Shown: one piece after another, positions 1 through 9,355 of the stretch
How the letters are laid out: each line of letters opens with the position of its first letter
How positions within the stretch are numbered: the stretch's first letter is position 1
Assembly (NCBI GenBank): GCA_016861185.1
Contig: BOKW01000005.1
Span: 279,228-343,227 of the forward strand
Reading direction: 5' to 3'
Origin: Betaproteobacteria bacterium
Lineage (GTDB): Bacteria; Pseudomonadota; Gammaproteobacteria; Burkholderiales; Burkholderiaceae_F
Length of the DNA stretch: 64,000 nt
Made by a program: the position numbers and the translations under genes
The notes under the pieces: model-generated
The model's database searches: none
The model's input: only the letters and a program-made list of their open reading frames with translations
Told to the model about the DNA's origin: nothing

Positions 1-255
1 CATGAATAAGGTGATTGGTACTGCTTTTCAACGATTCCCGCCGACTCCGAACGGACATACTCGGCGCGGGTCCCAGCCGCTTGGCATCGCTCATTACGGG
101 TATCGATGCAAACCGATATCCGTTGCGATATCAAGGCCCTATGGGCAGAATTTTAAGCGCTGCATCACGTTCGGGCGGGTTTGCCCCGCGTCCGGAACCG
201 AAGCCAATCCGCGCCGCGGTCGCCGTTCGGCGATTTCGCGCAAGAGGGAGCATCC
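1..255. other. Left-edge intergenic region, no gene recognised
   Basis: No convincing coding sequence was seen here. The short frames that cross it lack family-like sequence. In related betaproteobacteria a divergent def-fmt pair lies upstream of the LysM gene, so this is probably the shared divergent regulatory region (inference). A CAT triplet at positions 1-3 could be the start codon of a minus-strand gene leaving the window, but no ribosome binding site supports it. Confidence 0.4.
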
Positions 256-1587
256 ATGAAGACGGTGATTGACGCCTTTCGCCCCGCCCCGCTGGCGCTG
301 GTCCTGACCGGCGCCCTGCTGGTCGGCGTAGCGCAGGCGCAAACCACGCCGGACGGCCGCTATCCGGTCACGGACGAACAGCGCAGGACCGCCGATCAGG
401 TCGCGCAGGCGGGCGTGCCCCTGTCGGCGCTGGCACCGAACGCACCCGACGTCTACACGGTCAAGAAGGGCGACACGCTGTGGGACATCTCGAGCGTTTT
501 TCTGACCAGCCCCTGGCGCTGGCCCGAGCTGTGGGGCATGAACAAGGAGCAGGTCAGCAACCCGCATCTGATCTATCCGGGGCAGGTGCTGCGGCTCGTG
601 AAGGTCGACGGCCGCGCCACGCTGCAGGTCGCCCAACCCGATGCGCTGCCCGGGGCGCCCGGCGACCTGGTGCGGCTTTCCCCGCGCGTGCGCGATCTGG
701 GCGCCGAGCGCGACGCCGCGATCTCGGCGATCCCGAACAACGCGATCGAGCCCTTCCTGTCGAAGCCGATGGTGGTCGAGGCGAACGAACTGGCGCGCTA
801 TCCGCGCATCGTCGCCACGCAGGAAGGCCGCGTCTACCTGGGCCGCGGCGACACCGCGTACGCGCGCGGCATCACCGACGAGCGCATCGAGAACTACCAC
901 GTGTTCCGCCCGGCGCGGCCGCTGTACGACCCGGACGACACCGCGCGCAAGAGTCCGATCGCGTACGAAGCCTTCTACCTCGGTACCGCACGCATGGCCA
1001 AACGCGGCGAGGTCGCGACGCTGCGCATCCAGGACAGCAAGCAGGAAATGGGCGTCGGCGACCGCCTGGTGCCGATCGAGCGCCAGCAGTTGATCGCCTA
1101 CGTGCCGCGCCGCCCGGAGCGCGCGATCGACGGCCGCATCGTGTCGGTCTACGGCGGCGTCAACCAGGCCGGCACGCAGAGCATCGTCACGATCAACCGC
1201 GGACGACGCGACGGCCTCGAGGTCGGCCACGTGCTGGCGCTGCTTTCCACCGGCGAGACGATCCTCGACCGCACGGCAGACAAGCGCGAATACATCAAGC
1301 TGCCCGACGAGCGCATCGGCGAGATGTTCGTCTTCCGCGTCTTCGAAGGCATTTCGTACGCGCTGGTGATGCGCGTCGAGCGCCCGGTCAAGGTCGGCGA
1401 CCGCTTCCAGCAACCCGAGGACCTGCAGCTGGCGACCGCGGAGCCGCGTCCGGCCGCGTCCGCGGTACCGATGGCCGCGCCGGTCGTTTCGCCCGGACCG
1501 ATTTCGCCGCGTTCGGTAACGCCGCCCGCCCGACCGGCCGAAGAGCGCAAGCCGGCCGAAGCGGCGCCCACGCCGTTGAAGAAATAG
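256..1587 (+). CDS. Exported LysM-domain peptidoglycan-binding protein
   Basis: 443 aa. An N-terminal signal peptide (hydrophobic stretch about residues 12-27, cleavage likely after AQA) is followed by a LysM domain that begins YTVKKGDTLWDIS and ends NPHLIYPGQVLRLV. The remaining ~330 residues have no motif I recognise and end in a Pro/Ala-rich tail. LysM binds the glycan of peptidoglycan, so the protein is probably periplasmic or envelope-associated. The ATG at 256 is chosen because GAGGGAG lies just upstream and the signal peptide follows directly. It is first in the order LysM-dprA-smg-topB, a conserved betaproteobacterial arrangement. Its precise role is unknown. Confidence 0.88.
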   Translation: MKTVIDAFRPAPLALVLTGALLVGVAQAQTTPDGRYPVTDEQRRTADQVAQAGVPLSALAPNAPDVYTVKKGDTLWDISSVFLTSPWRWPELWGMNKEQVSNPHLIYPGQVLRLVKVDGRATLQVAQPDALPGAPGDLVRLSPRVRDLGAERDAAISAIPNNAIEPFLSKPMVVEANELARYPRIVATQEGRVYLGRGDTAYARGITDERIENYHVFRPARPLYDPDDTARKSPIAYEAFYLGTARMAKRGEVATLRIQDSKQEMGVGDRLVPIERQQLIAYVPRRPERAIDGRIVSVYGGVNQAGTQSIVTINRGRRDGLEVGHVLALLSTGETILDRTADKREYIKLPDERIGEMFVFRVFEGISYALVMRVERPVKVGDRFQQPEDLQLATAEPRPAASAVPMAAPVVSPGPISPRSVTPPARPAEERKPAEAAPTPLKK

Positions 1588-1606
1588 CGCTCGCGCGCGA
1601 GCGAAC

Positions 1607-1639
1607 GCGGCGCGCACGGGCGACCGGCGCGCCGCTTCG
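1607..1639 (+). terminator. Possible terminator after the LysM gene
   Basis: A 9-bp perfect stem (1607-1615 with 1627-1635) and an 11-base loop are followed by TTCGTTTT. It lies 20 bp after the LysM stop and before the dprA GTG start. The T-tract is interrupted, so efficiency is doubtful. Confidence 0.45.
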
Positions 1640-1672
1640 TTTTGTGGGCGCGACTTTTCCCCGATCCTCGCC

Positions 1673-2776
1673 GTGGATGCCGCCGAACGCGCCGCCTGGC
1701 TGCGACTGACGCTGACGCCCGAAGTCGGCCCGCGCACGGCGCGCGCGCTGCTGGCGGCGTTCGGCCTGCCGACGGCGATCTTCGAGGCGAGCGCGGCCGC
1801 CCTCGGCAAACACGTCCCCGAGAAGCTCGCGTGCACGCTCGCGGCCTCGCCCGACGCCGCGCTGCGCGCTGCGATCGACGCGACCGCAGCATGGCTCGCG
1901 CGCGATCCATCGCACGCGTTGCTGACGCTCGCCGATCCCGACTATCCGCAAGCGTTGCTCGCGACTCCCGATCCGCCGCCGGTGCTGTTCGCGATCGGCC
2001 GGCGCGAGCTGCTGAACCGGCCCGCGTTCGCGGTCGTCGGCAGCCGCAACGCAACGCGCCAGGGCGAGGCCAACGCGGAGGCTTTCGCGCACGCGCTGGC
2101 GCGCGCCGGACTGACGATCGTGAGCGGACTGGCGCTCGGCATCGATGCCGCCGCGCATCGCGGCGCGTTGAAGTCGGAAGCCGACGCGTCGACGATCGCG
2201 GTCGTCGGCACCGGTGCGGACGTGATCTATCCCGCGAGCAACAAGGCGCTGACGCTCGAGATCCGCCGGCGCGGTGTCGTGATCTCGGAATTTCCCATCG
2301 GCACGCCGGGCATCGCCCACAACTTCCCGCGCCGCAATCGGCTGATCGCGGGGCTCGCGCGCGGCGTGCTGGTCGTCGAGGCCGCGCTGCGTTCGGGCAG
2401 CCTGATCACCGCGCGCCTCGCGGCGGACGCGGGGCGCGACGTGTTCGCAGTGCCGGGGTCGATCCATTCGCCGCTGTCCAAGGGCTGCCACAAGCTGATC
2501 AAGGAAGGCGCGAAGCTCGCCGAATCCGCGCAGGACGTGCTCGAGGAATTGCGCTTCGCGCCCGCCGCTGCGGCGGCAGCGGCCGCACCCGCGGCCGCGT
2601 TGACGCCCGCGCAGGCCGCGCTGCTCGATGCGCTCGGCTTCGATCCGGTCGACCTCGACGCGCTCGCGCTGCGCACCGGGCGCGACGCGGGCGGACTGAC
2701 CGCCGACCTGCTCGAGCTCGAGCTGGCCCAACATGTTGAGCGTCTGCCGGGCAACCGCTACCAAAGGTTGCGGTAG
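1673..2776 (+). CDS. dprA: DNA processing protein DprA
   Basis: 367 aa. DprA/Smf loads RecA on incoming single-stranded DNA during natural transformation. The Rossmann-like core is clear: FAVVGSRNATRQGE, IVSGLALGIDAAAHRGAL, TIAVVGTGADVIYPASN, FPRRNRLIAGLARGVLVVEA and AGRDVFAVPGSIHSPLSKGC match the family in order. A C-terminal ~60-residue winged-helix-like domain (the DprA DML1 region) follows an Ala-rich linker. The start is GTG at 1673, with the family N-terminus WLRLTLTPEVGP directly behind it. Length is normal. It sits upstream of smg as in many betaproteobacteria. Confidence 0.95.
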   Translation: MDAAERAAWLRLTLTPEVGPRTARALLAAFGLPTAIFEASAAALGKHVPEKLACTLAASPDAALRAAIDATAAWLARDPSHALLTLADPDYPQALLATPDPPPVLFAIGRRELLNRPAFAVVGSRNATRQGEANAEAFAHALARAGLTIVSGLALGIDAAAHRGALKSEADASTIAVVGTGADVIYPASNKALTLEIRRRGVVISEFPIGTPGIAHNFPRRNRLIAGLARGVLVVEAALRSGSLITARLAADAGRDVFAVPGSIHSPLSKGCHKLIKEGAKLAESAQDVLEELRFAPAAAAAAAAPAAALTPAQAALLDALGFDPVDLDALALRTGRDAGGLTADLLELELAQHVERLPGNRYQRLR

Positions 2777-2818
2777 GCGTTTGCGCGCGCGGCGCCGAGC
2801 GGCTACAGTGCGGCACAG

Positions 2819-3277
2819 ATGTTCGACGTCCTCGTCTACCTCTACGAGAACTACGGCGCGTTCACCGCGTGCCCGGACGCCGATTCGCTGACGCAGAAGC
2901 TCGCGGCCGCGGGTTTCGACGACGATGAAATCACCGAAGCGCTCGCCTGGCTGCAGGGGCTCGCGCGCGTCACGCGCGAGTCGCTTTCGGTCGGCGAAGA
3001 GCGCGCCGGCGCGTTCCGCGTCTACGCGGGCTTCGAGACCGACCGGCTCGGCCACGAAGCGGTCGCCTTCCTGCGCTTCCTCGAATCGGCCGGCCAGCTC
3101 TCGCCCGCGCAACGCGAGATCGTGATCGAACGCGCGCTCGCGATCGACGAAACGCCGGTGCCGCTGGCCAAGCTGAAGGTGATCGTGCTGATGGTGCTGT
3201 GGAGCCAGGAGGCGCGCGTCGACGTCCTCCTCATCGAGGAACTGCTCGACGACGGCGAGGACCGCCTGCTCAATTGA
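2819..3277 (+). CDS. smg: Smg family protein (DUF494)
   Basis: 152 aa, acidic, no signal peptide. The N-terminus MFDVLVYLYENY and the motif LIEELLDDGEDRLLN at the end are typical of the Smg/DUF494 family. The family is widely conserved next to dprA in gamma- and betaproteobacteria; its function is not established. It lies 42 bp after dprA, so the two may be co-transcribed. A hairpin with a T-run follows at 3340-3389. Confidence 0.92.
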   Translation: MFDVLVYLYENYGAFTACPDADSLTQKLAAAGFDDDEITEALAWLQGLARVTRESLSVGEERAGAFRVYAGFETDRLGHEAVAFLRFLESAGQLSPAQREIVIERALAIDETPVPLAKLKVIVLMVLWSQEARVDVLLIEELLDDGEDRLLN

Positions 3278-3339
3278 GTCGCGCGGGCCGACTTGCGCGG
3301 CCACCCCGTTTCGTTGTTATCCTGAAAAAAAGGAATCCG

Positions 3340-3389
3340 AGCCGCCTGCTCGTTCGGGTGCAGTCCGAATTCGACCGGCGGCTTTTTTT
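3340..3389 (+). terminator. Terminator-like hairpin between smg and topB
   Basis: Outer arms AGCCGCC (3340-3346) and GGCGGCT (3377-3383) pair, with an inner stem TTCGG/CCGAA (3353-3357, 3365-3369). Seven T's follow at 3383-3389. It ends 8 bases before the topB ATG, so it either terminates smg transcription or acts as an attenuator in the topB leader. Confidence 0.6.
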
Positions 3390-3397
3390 CACACCGC

Positions 3398-6061
3398 ATG
3401 AGCAAGACCCTGATCATCGCCGAGAAGCCCTCCGTCGCCGCGGACATCGCGCGCGCGCTCGGCGGTTTCACCAAGCACCAGGACTACTACGAGTCGGACG
3501 ACTACGTGCTGTCGTCGGCGGTCGGCCACCTGCTGCAGCTTTCGAATCCGGTCGAAGTCGCGCGCGGCAAATGGAGCTTCGCGCACCTGCCGATGATCCC
3601 GCCGGCCTTCGAGGTCGCGCCGATCGACAAGCGCTCCGAAGATCGGCTCAAGCTGCTGACGCGGCTGATCAAGCGCAAGGACGTGACGCAGCTCATCAAC
3701 GCCTGCGACGCCGGGCGCGAAGGCGAGCTGATCTTCCGCTACATCGTGCAGTTCGCGAAGGCCAGGCAGCCGATCAGACGGCTGTGGCTGCAGTCGATGA
3801 CGCCGGCCGCGATCCGCGAGGCGTTCGAGCAGCTACGCAGCGACGCCGAGATGCACCGACTCGAGGAGGCGGCGCGCTCGCGCGCCGAGGCCGACTGGCT
3901 GGTCGGCATCAACGGCACGCGCGCGATGACCGCGTTCAATAGCAAGGACGGCGGCTTCTTCCTGACCACCGTCGGCCGCGTGCAAACGCCGACGCTCGCG
4001 CTCGTGGTCGAGCGCGAGGAGAAGATCCAGCAGTTCGTCGCGCGCGACTACTGGGAGGTTCGCGCGACCTTCGGCTGCAAAGCGGGCGCCTACGACGGCC
4101 GCTGGTTCGACCCCGACTTCAAGAAGCGCGAAGACGATCCGGATGCGCGCGCCGAGCGTCTGTGGGACCCGCGCAAGGCCGAAGCGATCGTCGCAGCCTG
4201 CCGCGGCAAGACGGGCACGGTCGACGAGGAAGCCAAGCCAAGCACGCAGGCGGCGCCGTTGCTGTTCGACCTCACCTCGCTGCAACGCGAGGCGAACGCG
4301 CGCTTCGGCTTTTCGGCCAAGACCACGCTTTCGCTCGCGCAGGCGCTGTACGAGCGGCACAAGGTGCTGACCTACCCGCGGACCGACTCGCGCGCATTGC
4401 CCGAGGACTACCTGAAGGTGGCGAAACAGACGGTCGACGTGGTCGGCCGGCTGCGCGACTACGCGCCGTTCGCAAGGGCGATCCAGAAGAACGGCTGGAT
4501 CAAGCCGAACAAGCGCATCTTCGACAACACCAAGGTCTCCGACCACTTCGCCATCATCCCGACGCTGCAGGAACCGAAGCACCTGTCGGAAGCCGAACAG
4601 AAGATCTATGACCTCGTCGTCAAGCGTTTTCTCGCGATCTTCTTCCCGGCTGCCGAATACCTCGTCACGACCCGCATCACCACCATCGACGAGCACCGGT
4701 TCAAGACCGAAGGCAAGGTGCTGGTCGAACCCGGCTGGCTCGCGGTCTACGGCAAGGAGGCGCAGGAGGAGCAGACGCTCGCCAAGGTCGACGCCGGCGA
4801 ACGCGTGAAGACCGAGGCGATCGAAGCGGTCGGCCTGCAGACCAAACCGCCGCCGCGCTACAACGAAGCCACGCTGCTGTCGGCGATGGAAGGCGCGGGC
4901 AAGCTGGTCGACGACGAGGACCTGCGTGCGGCGATGGCGGGCAAGGGACTCGGCACGCCCGCCACCCGCGCGGCGATCATCGAAGGTCTGATCACCGAAC
5001 AGTACCTGGTGCGCGACGGCAAGGAGCTGCACCCGACCGCGAAGGCGTTCCAGCTGCTGCGCGCGCTGCGCGGTTTCGGCGTCGACGCGCTCGACGCGCC
5101 GGAGCTGACCGGCGAGTGGGAATACCAGCTCGCGCAGATGGAACGCGGCAAACTCAAGCGCGATGCCTTCATGAAGGGCATCGAGCGCATGACGAAGGAC
5201 ATCGTCGAGCGCATCCGCAAGGGCGCCGAAAAGGGCGAAGTGCCCGGCGATTACGTCACGCTGAAGACGCCGTGCCCAAGGTGCGGCGCCAAGGTCAAGG
5301 AGAACTACCGCCGCTTCGCCTGCGCGAAGTGCGAGTTCTCGATCAGCAAGCATCCGGGCAGCCGCTTCTTCGAGATCGACGAAGTCGAGCAGCTTCTGCG
5401 CGACAGGCAGATCGGCCCGTTGACCGGATTCCGCAGCAAGATCGGCCGGCCGTTCGCCGCGGTGCTCAAGCTCGTGCCGCCGGAGTACAAGCTCGAGTTC
5501 GATTTCGGCAATGCGCCCGCGGGCGAAGAAGAACGCGCCGAGGCGGTCGACTTCAGCAGCCAGACGCCGCTCGGCGCCTGCCCCAAGTGCCGGGCGCGCG
5601 TGTTCGAGCTGCCGATGGCCTACGTCTGCGAAAAGGGCGTCGGCCCCGAGCGCAGCTGCGACTTCCGCTCGGGCAAGGTGATCCTGCAGCAGCCGATCGA
5701 GCCCGAGCAGATGAAGAAGCTGCTCGCCACCGGACGCACCGACCTGCTGCGCGGCTTCGTATCGAACAAGACGCGCCGCAAGTTCTCCGCCTTCCTCGTC
5801 AAGAAGCCGGACGGAACGATCGGCTTCGAGTTCGAGCCGCGCGCAGCGAAACCCGCGGCGGACAGTGCCGCGCCCGCGGCCAAGCGCGCTGCGAAGACGA
5901 CGCCGGCCGCCGAGGAACCTGCCCCGAAGAAATACGCGGCGAAGGCTGCCAAGACGCCGGCCGTCAAGCCCGCCGCGAAGTCCGCCGCGCGGGCGGCGAA
6001 GGCGCCGGTCAAGCCGGCTGCCAAGCGCGCGCCCGCGCCGAAAACCAAACGCACGCGCTGA
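3398..6061 (+). CDS. topB: DNA topoisomerase III (type IA)
   Basis: 887 aa. Type IA topoisomerases relax or decatenate DNA through a 5'-phosphotyrosine intermediate. The N-terminal Toprim domain (LIIAEKPSVAADIARAL; acidic NACDAGREGELIFR) is followed by the active-site motif LTYPRTDSRALPEDY with catalytic Tyr326. Two C-terminal zinc-ribbon-like regions contain CPRCGAKVKENYRRFACAKC and CPKCRARV. The last ~70 residues are a Lys/Ala/Pro-rich tail typical of Burkholderiales TopB and probably bind DNA nonspecifically. The N-terminus MSKTLIIAEKPSVAADIARA fits TopB rather than TopA. No Shine-Dalgarno is evident before the ATG; the preceding bases are a T-run from the terminator-like hairpin. Confidence 0.95.
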   Translation: MSKTLIIAEKPSVAADIARALGGFTKHQDYYESDDYVLSSAVGHLLQLSNPVEVARGKWSFAHLPMIPPAFEVAPIDKRSEDRLKLLTRLIKRKDVTQLINACDAGREGELIFRYIVQFAKARQPIRRLWLQSMTPAAIREAFEQLRSDAEMHRLEEAARSRAEADWLVGINGTRAMTAFNSKDGGFFLTTVGRVQTPTLALVVEREEKIQQFVARDYWEVRATFGCKAGAYDGRWFDPDFKKREDDPDARAERLWDPRKAEAIVAACRGKTGTVDEEAKPSTQAAPLLFDLTSLQREANARFGFSAKTTLSLAQALYERHKVLTYPRTDSRALPEDYLKVAKQTVDVVGRLRDYAPFARAIQKNGWIKPNKRIFDNTKVSDHFAIIPTLQEPKHLSEAEQKIYDLVVKRFLAIFFPAAEYLVTTRITTIDEHRFKTEGKVLVEPGWLAVYGKEAQEEQTLAKVDAGERVKTEAIEAVGLQTKPPPRYNEATLLSAMEGAGKLVDDEDLRAAMAGKGLGTPATRAAIIEGLITEQYLVRDGKELHPTAKAFQLLRALRGFGVDALDAPELTGEWEYQLAQMERGKLKRDAFMKGIERMTKDIVERIRKGAEKGEVPGDYVTLKTPCPRCGAKVKENYRRFACAKCEFSISKHPGSRFFEIDEVEQLLRDRQIGPLTGFRSKIGRPFAAVLKLVPPEYKLEFDFGNAPAGEEERAEAVDFSSQTPLGACPKCRARVFELPMAYVCEKGVGPERSCDFRSGKVILQQPIEPEQMKKLLATGRTDLLRGFVSNKTRRKFSAFLVKKPDGTIGFEFEPRAAKPAADSAAPAAKRAAKTTPAAEEPAPKKYAAKAAKTPAVKPAAKSAARAAKAPVKPAAKRAPAPKTKRTR

Positions 6062-6129
6062 GTGAACGCGGGCGCGGGCCCACCGGCGCTCGCGTGCAGC
6101 CTGTTCGCGCGCTCGGCTATCCTGAGCGC

Positions 6130-6342
6130 ATGCAGCGCTTCCTGATCCTCACCGGCGTCCTGCTGCTCGCGCTCGGCCTGGCGTGGCCCTGGCTCGCGCG
6201 GCAATCGTGGTGGCGCTGGCTCGGCCGGCTGCCCGGCGACTTCCACTTCGAGCGCGAAGGCCTCTCCTTCCACCTCCCGCTGATGACCTCGCTCGTGATC
6301 TCGATCGTGATCACGCTGCTGCTGTGGATCTTCCGCAAATGA
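6130..6342 (+). CDS. DUF2905 family small inner-membrane protein
   Basis: 70 aa with two hydrophobic segments (about residues 4-23 and 50-68) separated by the family signature LGRLPGDFHFEREG. This matches the DUF2905 family of small membrane proteins of unknown function. The stop overlaps the start of the following aldolase gene by ATGA, which indicates translational coupling. Confidence 0.85.
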   Translation: MQRFLILTGVLLLALGLAWPWLARQSWWRWLGRLPGDFHFEREGLSFHLPLMTSLVISIVITLLLWIFRK

Positions 6343-7097
6343 CGGACAACGCACTGAAGCGCCGCGTGCGCGCCGGCGAAACGCTGTACGGCTGCTGGCT
6401 TTCGCTCGGCGCGCCGCTGGCGGCCGAGGCGCTGTCGCACGCGGGCTTCGATTTCCTGGTCGTCGACACCGAGCATTCGCCGATCGACGGCATGGACGTC
6501 GTCGCGATGCTGCAGGCGCTCGGCAACGGCGCCGCCGCGCCGGTCGTGCGCGTCGCCGAAAACGCCGCGGTGCGCGTCAAGCGCGCGATGGACGCGGGCT
6601 GCGCGACGATCGTCTTTCCCGCGATCAACGACGCCGACGAGGCGCGCCGCGCGGTGGCGGCCACCCGTTACCCGCCGGCCGGCGTGCGCGGCGTCGCGGG
6701 CGGCGTGCGCGCCGCGCGCTACGGCTTCGACCGCGACTACGTGGCGCGCGCCAACGACGAGGCCTGCGCGATCGTGCAGATCGAAAGCGCCGCGGCGCTC
6801 GCCGCGGTCGACGCGATCGCCGCGGTCGACGGCGTCGACGTGCTGTTCGTCGGCCCCGCCGACCTCGCCGCCAGCCTCGGCCATCTCGGTGCGAGCGGCC
6901 ATGCCGACGTGCAGACCGCGATCGACCGGATCGCCGCGGCTGCACGCGCGCACGGCAAGGCCGCCGGCATCTTCGCCACGAGCGCCGCGCAGGCGCGCGA
7001 CTACGCCGCGCGCGGCTTCGCGCTGATCGCGCTGGCCGCCGACACGACCTGGCTGCTGCAGGGCGCGACCGCCGCGCTCGCGCAGGCGCGCGGATGA
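6339..7097 (+). CDS. HpcH/HpaI family aldolase
   Basis: 252 aa, class II pyruvate-aldolase fold related to 2,4-dihydroxyhept-2-ene-1,7-dioate aldolase and macrophomate synthase-like enzymes. Family motifs are GFDFLVVDTEHSPID (metal-site region), RAMDAGCATIVFPAINDADE, VQIESAAAL with the metal-ligand Glu, and VDVLFVGPADLAASLG. The start ATG at 6339 overlaps the DUF2905 stop and its own stop overlaps the next start (ATGA twice), so the three genes form one tight operon. The substrate cannot be told from sequence; no aromatic-degradation genes are nearby. Confidence 0.9.
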   Translation: MTDNALKRRVRAGETLYGCWLSLGAPLAAEALSHAGFDFLVVDTEHSPIDGMDVVAMLQALGNGAAAPVVRVAENAAVRVKRAMDAGCATIVFPAINDADEARRAVAATRYPPAGVRGVAGGVRAARYGFDRDYVARANDEACAIVQIESAAALAAVDAIAAVDGVDVLFVGPADLAASLGHLGASGHADVQTAIDRIAAAARAHGKAAGIFATSAAQARDYAARGFALIALAADTTWLLQGATAALAQARG

Positions 7098-7867
7098 AAG
7101 CGCGCGCGCCCGGGCTGCCGCCGTTCGCGCCGCGCTACGAGAAGGCGCTGCGCGGCGCGGTCGACCTGGCCAATGCGCTGACCGAGCCCGACGCGATCGT
7201 CGCCTGCGGCTCGATCGCGACCGCGTCGCGCACGGGTGCGACGCCGGACGCCGGCAGCGATCTCGACGTGTACGTGCTGCACGCCGAAGCGTGGCGGCAG
7301 CGCGTGCAGCGGCGCATCGACGGCGTGCCGTGCGAGCTGTTCATCAATCCGTTCGAACAGATCCGCCGTTACTTCGCCGAAGAGGGCTTCGCGGGCCGGC
7401 CGGTCACCGCGCAGATGTTCGCCGAGGGCCTGATCGTGTACGACCCGCTCGGCCGCGCCGCCGCGCTCGCGGCAGAGGCGCAGACGCAGCTCGCGGCGGG
7501 CTTCCATCCCGGCGAAAGCGAGCTGACGCGCCGCCGCTACCGCGCCGCCTGCCTGCTCGACGACGCGCGCGATCTGCTGACGCGCGATGCGACGATGAGC
7601 GAGCTGCTGCTCGGGCAGGCGCTCGCTGCGATGCTCGATTACGCGTTCGCGGCGCGCGGCCAATGGCTGCCGCCGGCGAAGGAGCGCGCGGCGATGCTGC
7701 TCAAACTCGATCCGGCGGGCGGTACGCTGCTCGCCGCCGGACTGCGCGACAACGATCTCGCGGGCAAGCTGCGGATGGCCGAGCGGCTTGCGGACCGCGT
7801 CCTCGGCGCGCGCGGATTCTTCGACTGGGTCGGACCGCGCGAGCACGCGATTTCGTCGGGTCTGTAG
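7094..7867 (+). CDS. Nucleotidyltransferase-fold protein
   Basis: 257 aa. The polymerase-beta-like nucleotidyltransferase signature is visible: VACGSIATASRTGATPD followed by AGSDLDVYVL, with DxD acidic residues, and a third acidic position plausible in the strand containing VPCELFINPFEQ. The C-terminal half is helical with no recognised domain. It overlaps the aldolase stop by 4 bp. It could be a MNT-like or aminoglycoside-adenylyltransferase-like enzyme; the substrate is unknown. No HEPN partner is adjacent, so a toxin-antitoxin role is not supported. Confidence 0.8.
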   Translation: MKARAPGLPPFAPRYEKALRGAVDLANALTEPDAIVACGSIATASRTGATPDAGSDLDVYVLHAEAWRQRVQRRIDGVPCELFINPFEQIRRYFAEEGFAGRPVTAQMFAEGLIVYDPLGRAAALAAEAQTQLAAGFHPGESELTRRRYRAACLLDDARDLLTRDATMSELLLGQALAAMLDYAFAARGQWLPPAKERAAMLLKLDPAGGTLLAAGLRDNDLAGKLRMAERLADRVLGARGFFDWVGPREHAISSGL

Positions 7868-7911
7868 CGCATCGACAATCGATCGGAAGTTCTCGCATCG
7901 CTTCTGCCATC

Positions 7912-9333
7912 GTGCCTTCCACGCCCGCCCTGTTCCTGCGCACCGCGTCCGCGTTGGCGGCCGTCGGCCTGCTGTGCGGCGCCGTGGTCGTTTCGTGCGC
8001 AGGCGACGCGCCGGGCAGCGGTTCACCGGGCGCGCGGCCCGCGAGCCGCGCGCTCGGGCAATGGACGCCGCTCGCCAACGTCGACACCTGCACGAAAGAG
8101 TTCCACGACACGTTCTTCGTCGTTGGCCCCGACGGCAAGCGCTATCCGACCTGGCACCGCCCGGAGGAAGTCGATCCCGCCACCGGCGTCCGCTGCACCT
8201 TCGGCCACGACCACGGCATGGACCCGCGCGTCTCGGATCTCTGGCCCGACCTGCAGCGTCACTTCGCGTTCGACGCCGACGGCAGCGGAACCATCGACGA
8301 CACCGAACTCGCCGCAAGCGGCATTCCGTTCGGCTACGTCGCCGAGCAGCTCGAAGGCTCGGCCACGCCCCGCCTGGAAGCGCACACGGGCTACAAGGTG
8401 ATCCACGCCAACGACGTGGTGCGCACGCGGCTCGTCAACGGCCAGCCGCAGACCTTCGACCTCGGCTGCGATCTGTTCGCCGCTTTCCAGCAGGGCACCT
8501 CCAGCGCGGACGCGTTCGCGAGCAACCTGCATTCGGTGACGTACGCGATCGACTGCAACAGCGGGGCGGCGCGCACGCAGTATCCGGTGAAGTTGATCGT
8601 CAGCACGATGGCGACCTACGGCAACCCCGGCGGCTTCACGATCTTCGTCAACGGCCAGCCGGCGCAGCAGCCCACCGGCACCGCGTCGCCGCCGAATTCG
8701 CCGCCCGGCGGCACCGAACTGGGCCGCCAGATTCCGACCTTCGATCTGGTCGCGGCCAACGTCTTCGTGCCCGTCGGGCAGACGTCGAACTACGACGCCG
8801 CGCTCGCCGAGCGCTGGGACACGCGCATCGCGCTGCGGCGTGCCGACGGCACCGCGCTCGCGACGATCGATCCCGGCTTCACCGTGTTCACGCCGCCGCG
8901 CTACTTCGACGCGAATCGCGGGCTCGCGCAGACGATCGAGGTCTGCTACGGCGGACTGAACGCGGCGGGCCAATTCGTTACCGATCCGCTGCAGGCGGGA
9001 ACGATCGTGCGCCGGGCGCGCGGCGGTGTCTGCGCCGCGGTCGCGCCGAACGGGCCGGCCACGCCGCTCGACCAGCGCATCGCCTTCGACGACGCCGCGA
9101 GCCCTTTCAACGCGTGCCGGCGCGACGCGATCTTCCGCGACAACCTCGTACGCAACGGCGGAGGCGCGACGACCTGGTACACGGATGCGTTCGGCGCGGG
9201 CGGACGCACCGTCGCCTTCAGTGGATCGGTCAAGCAGTTCGTCGCGAGCGTGACCGTCGACAGCGTGCTGCTCGCCGAAGCGAAGGCGAACGTACCCTTC
9301 TGTCAGGCCGCGTCGGTGCACGCGCCGAACTGA
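7912..9333 (+). CDS. Lipoprotein of unknown function with an EF-hand-like loop
   Basis: About 473 aa from a GTG start at 7912. The N-terminus is a lipoprotein signal (hydrophobic region then VVSC, a lipobox), so it is probably membrane-anchored in the periplasm or outer membrane. Around residues 115-135 the segment DADGSGTIDDTEL matches a calcium-binding EF-hand loop. The segment before it is rich in His/Asp (RCTFGHDHGMDPR). Cysteines are frequent throughout, compatible with disulfides. I do not recognise the family. No strong ribosome binding site is seen, so the start could move a few codons. Confidence 0.72.
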   Translation: MPSTPALFLRTASALAAVGLLCGAVVVSCAGDAPGSGSPGARPASRALGQWTPLANVDTCTKEFHDTFFVVGPDGKRYPTWHRPEEVDPATGVRCTFGHDHGMDPRVSDLWPDLQRHFAFDADGSGTIDDTELAASGIPFGYVAEQLEGSATPRLEAHTGYKVIHANDVVRTRLVNGQPQTFDLGCDLFAAFQQGTSSADAFASNLHSVTYAIDCNSGAARTQYPVKLIVSTMATYGNPGGFTIFVNGQPAQQPTGTASPPNSPPGGTELGRQIPTFDLVAANVFVPVGQTSNYDAALAERWDTRIALRRADGTALATIDPGFTVFTPPRYFDANRGLAQTIEVCYGGLNAAGQFVTDPLQAGTIVRRARGGVCAAVAPNGPATPLDQRIAFDDAASPFNACRRDAIFRDNLVRNGGGATTWYTDAFGAGGRTVAFSGSVKQFVASVTVDSVLLAEAKANVPFCQAASVHAPN

Positions 9334-9355
9334 GCGGCGCGCGGGGCGCTGGGCG

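Noticed and set aside
1..3. Possible minus-strand start codon at the left edge
   Set aside because: Only three bases are in the window and no ribosome binding site is visible, so no gene can be called.
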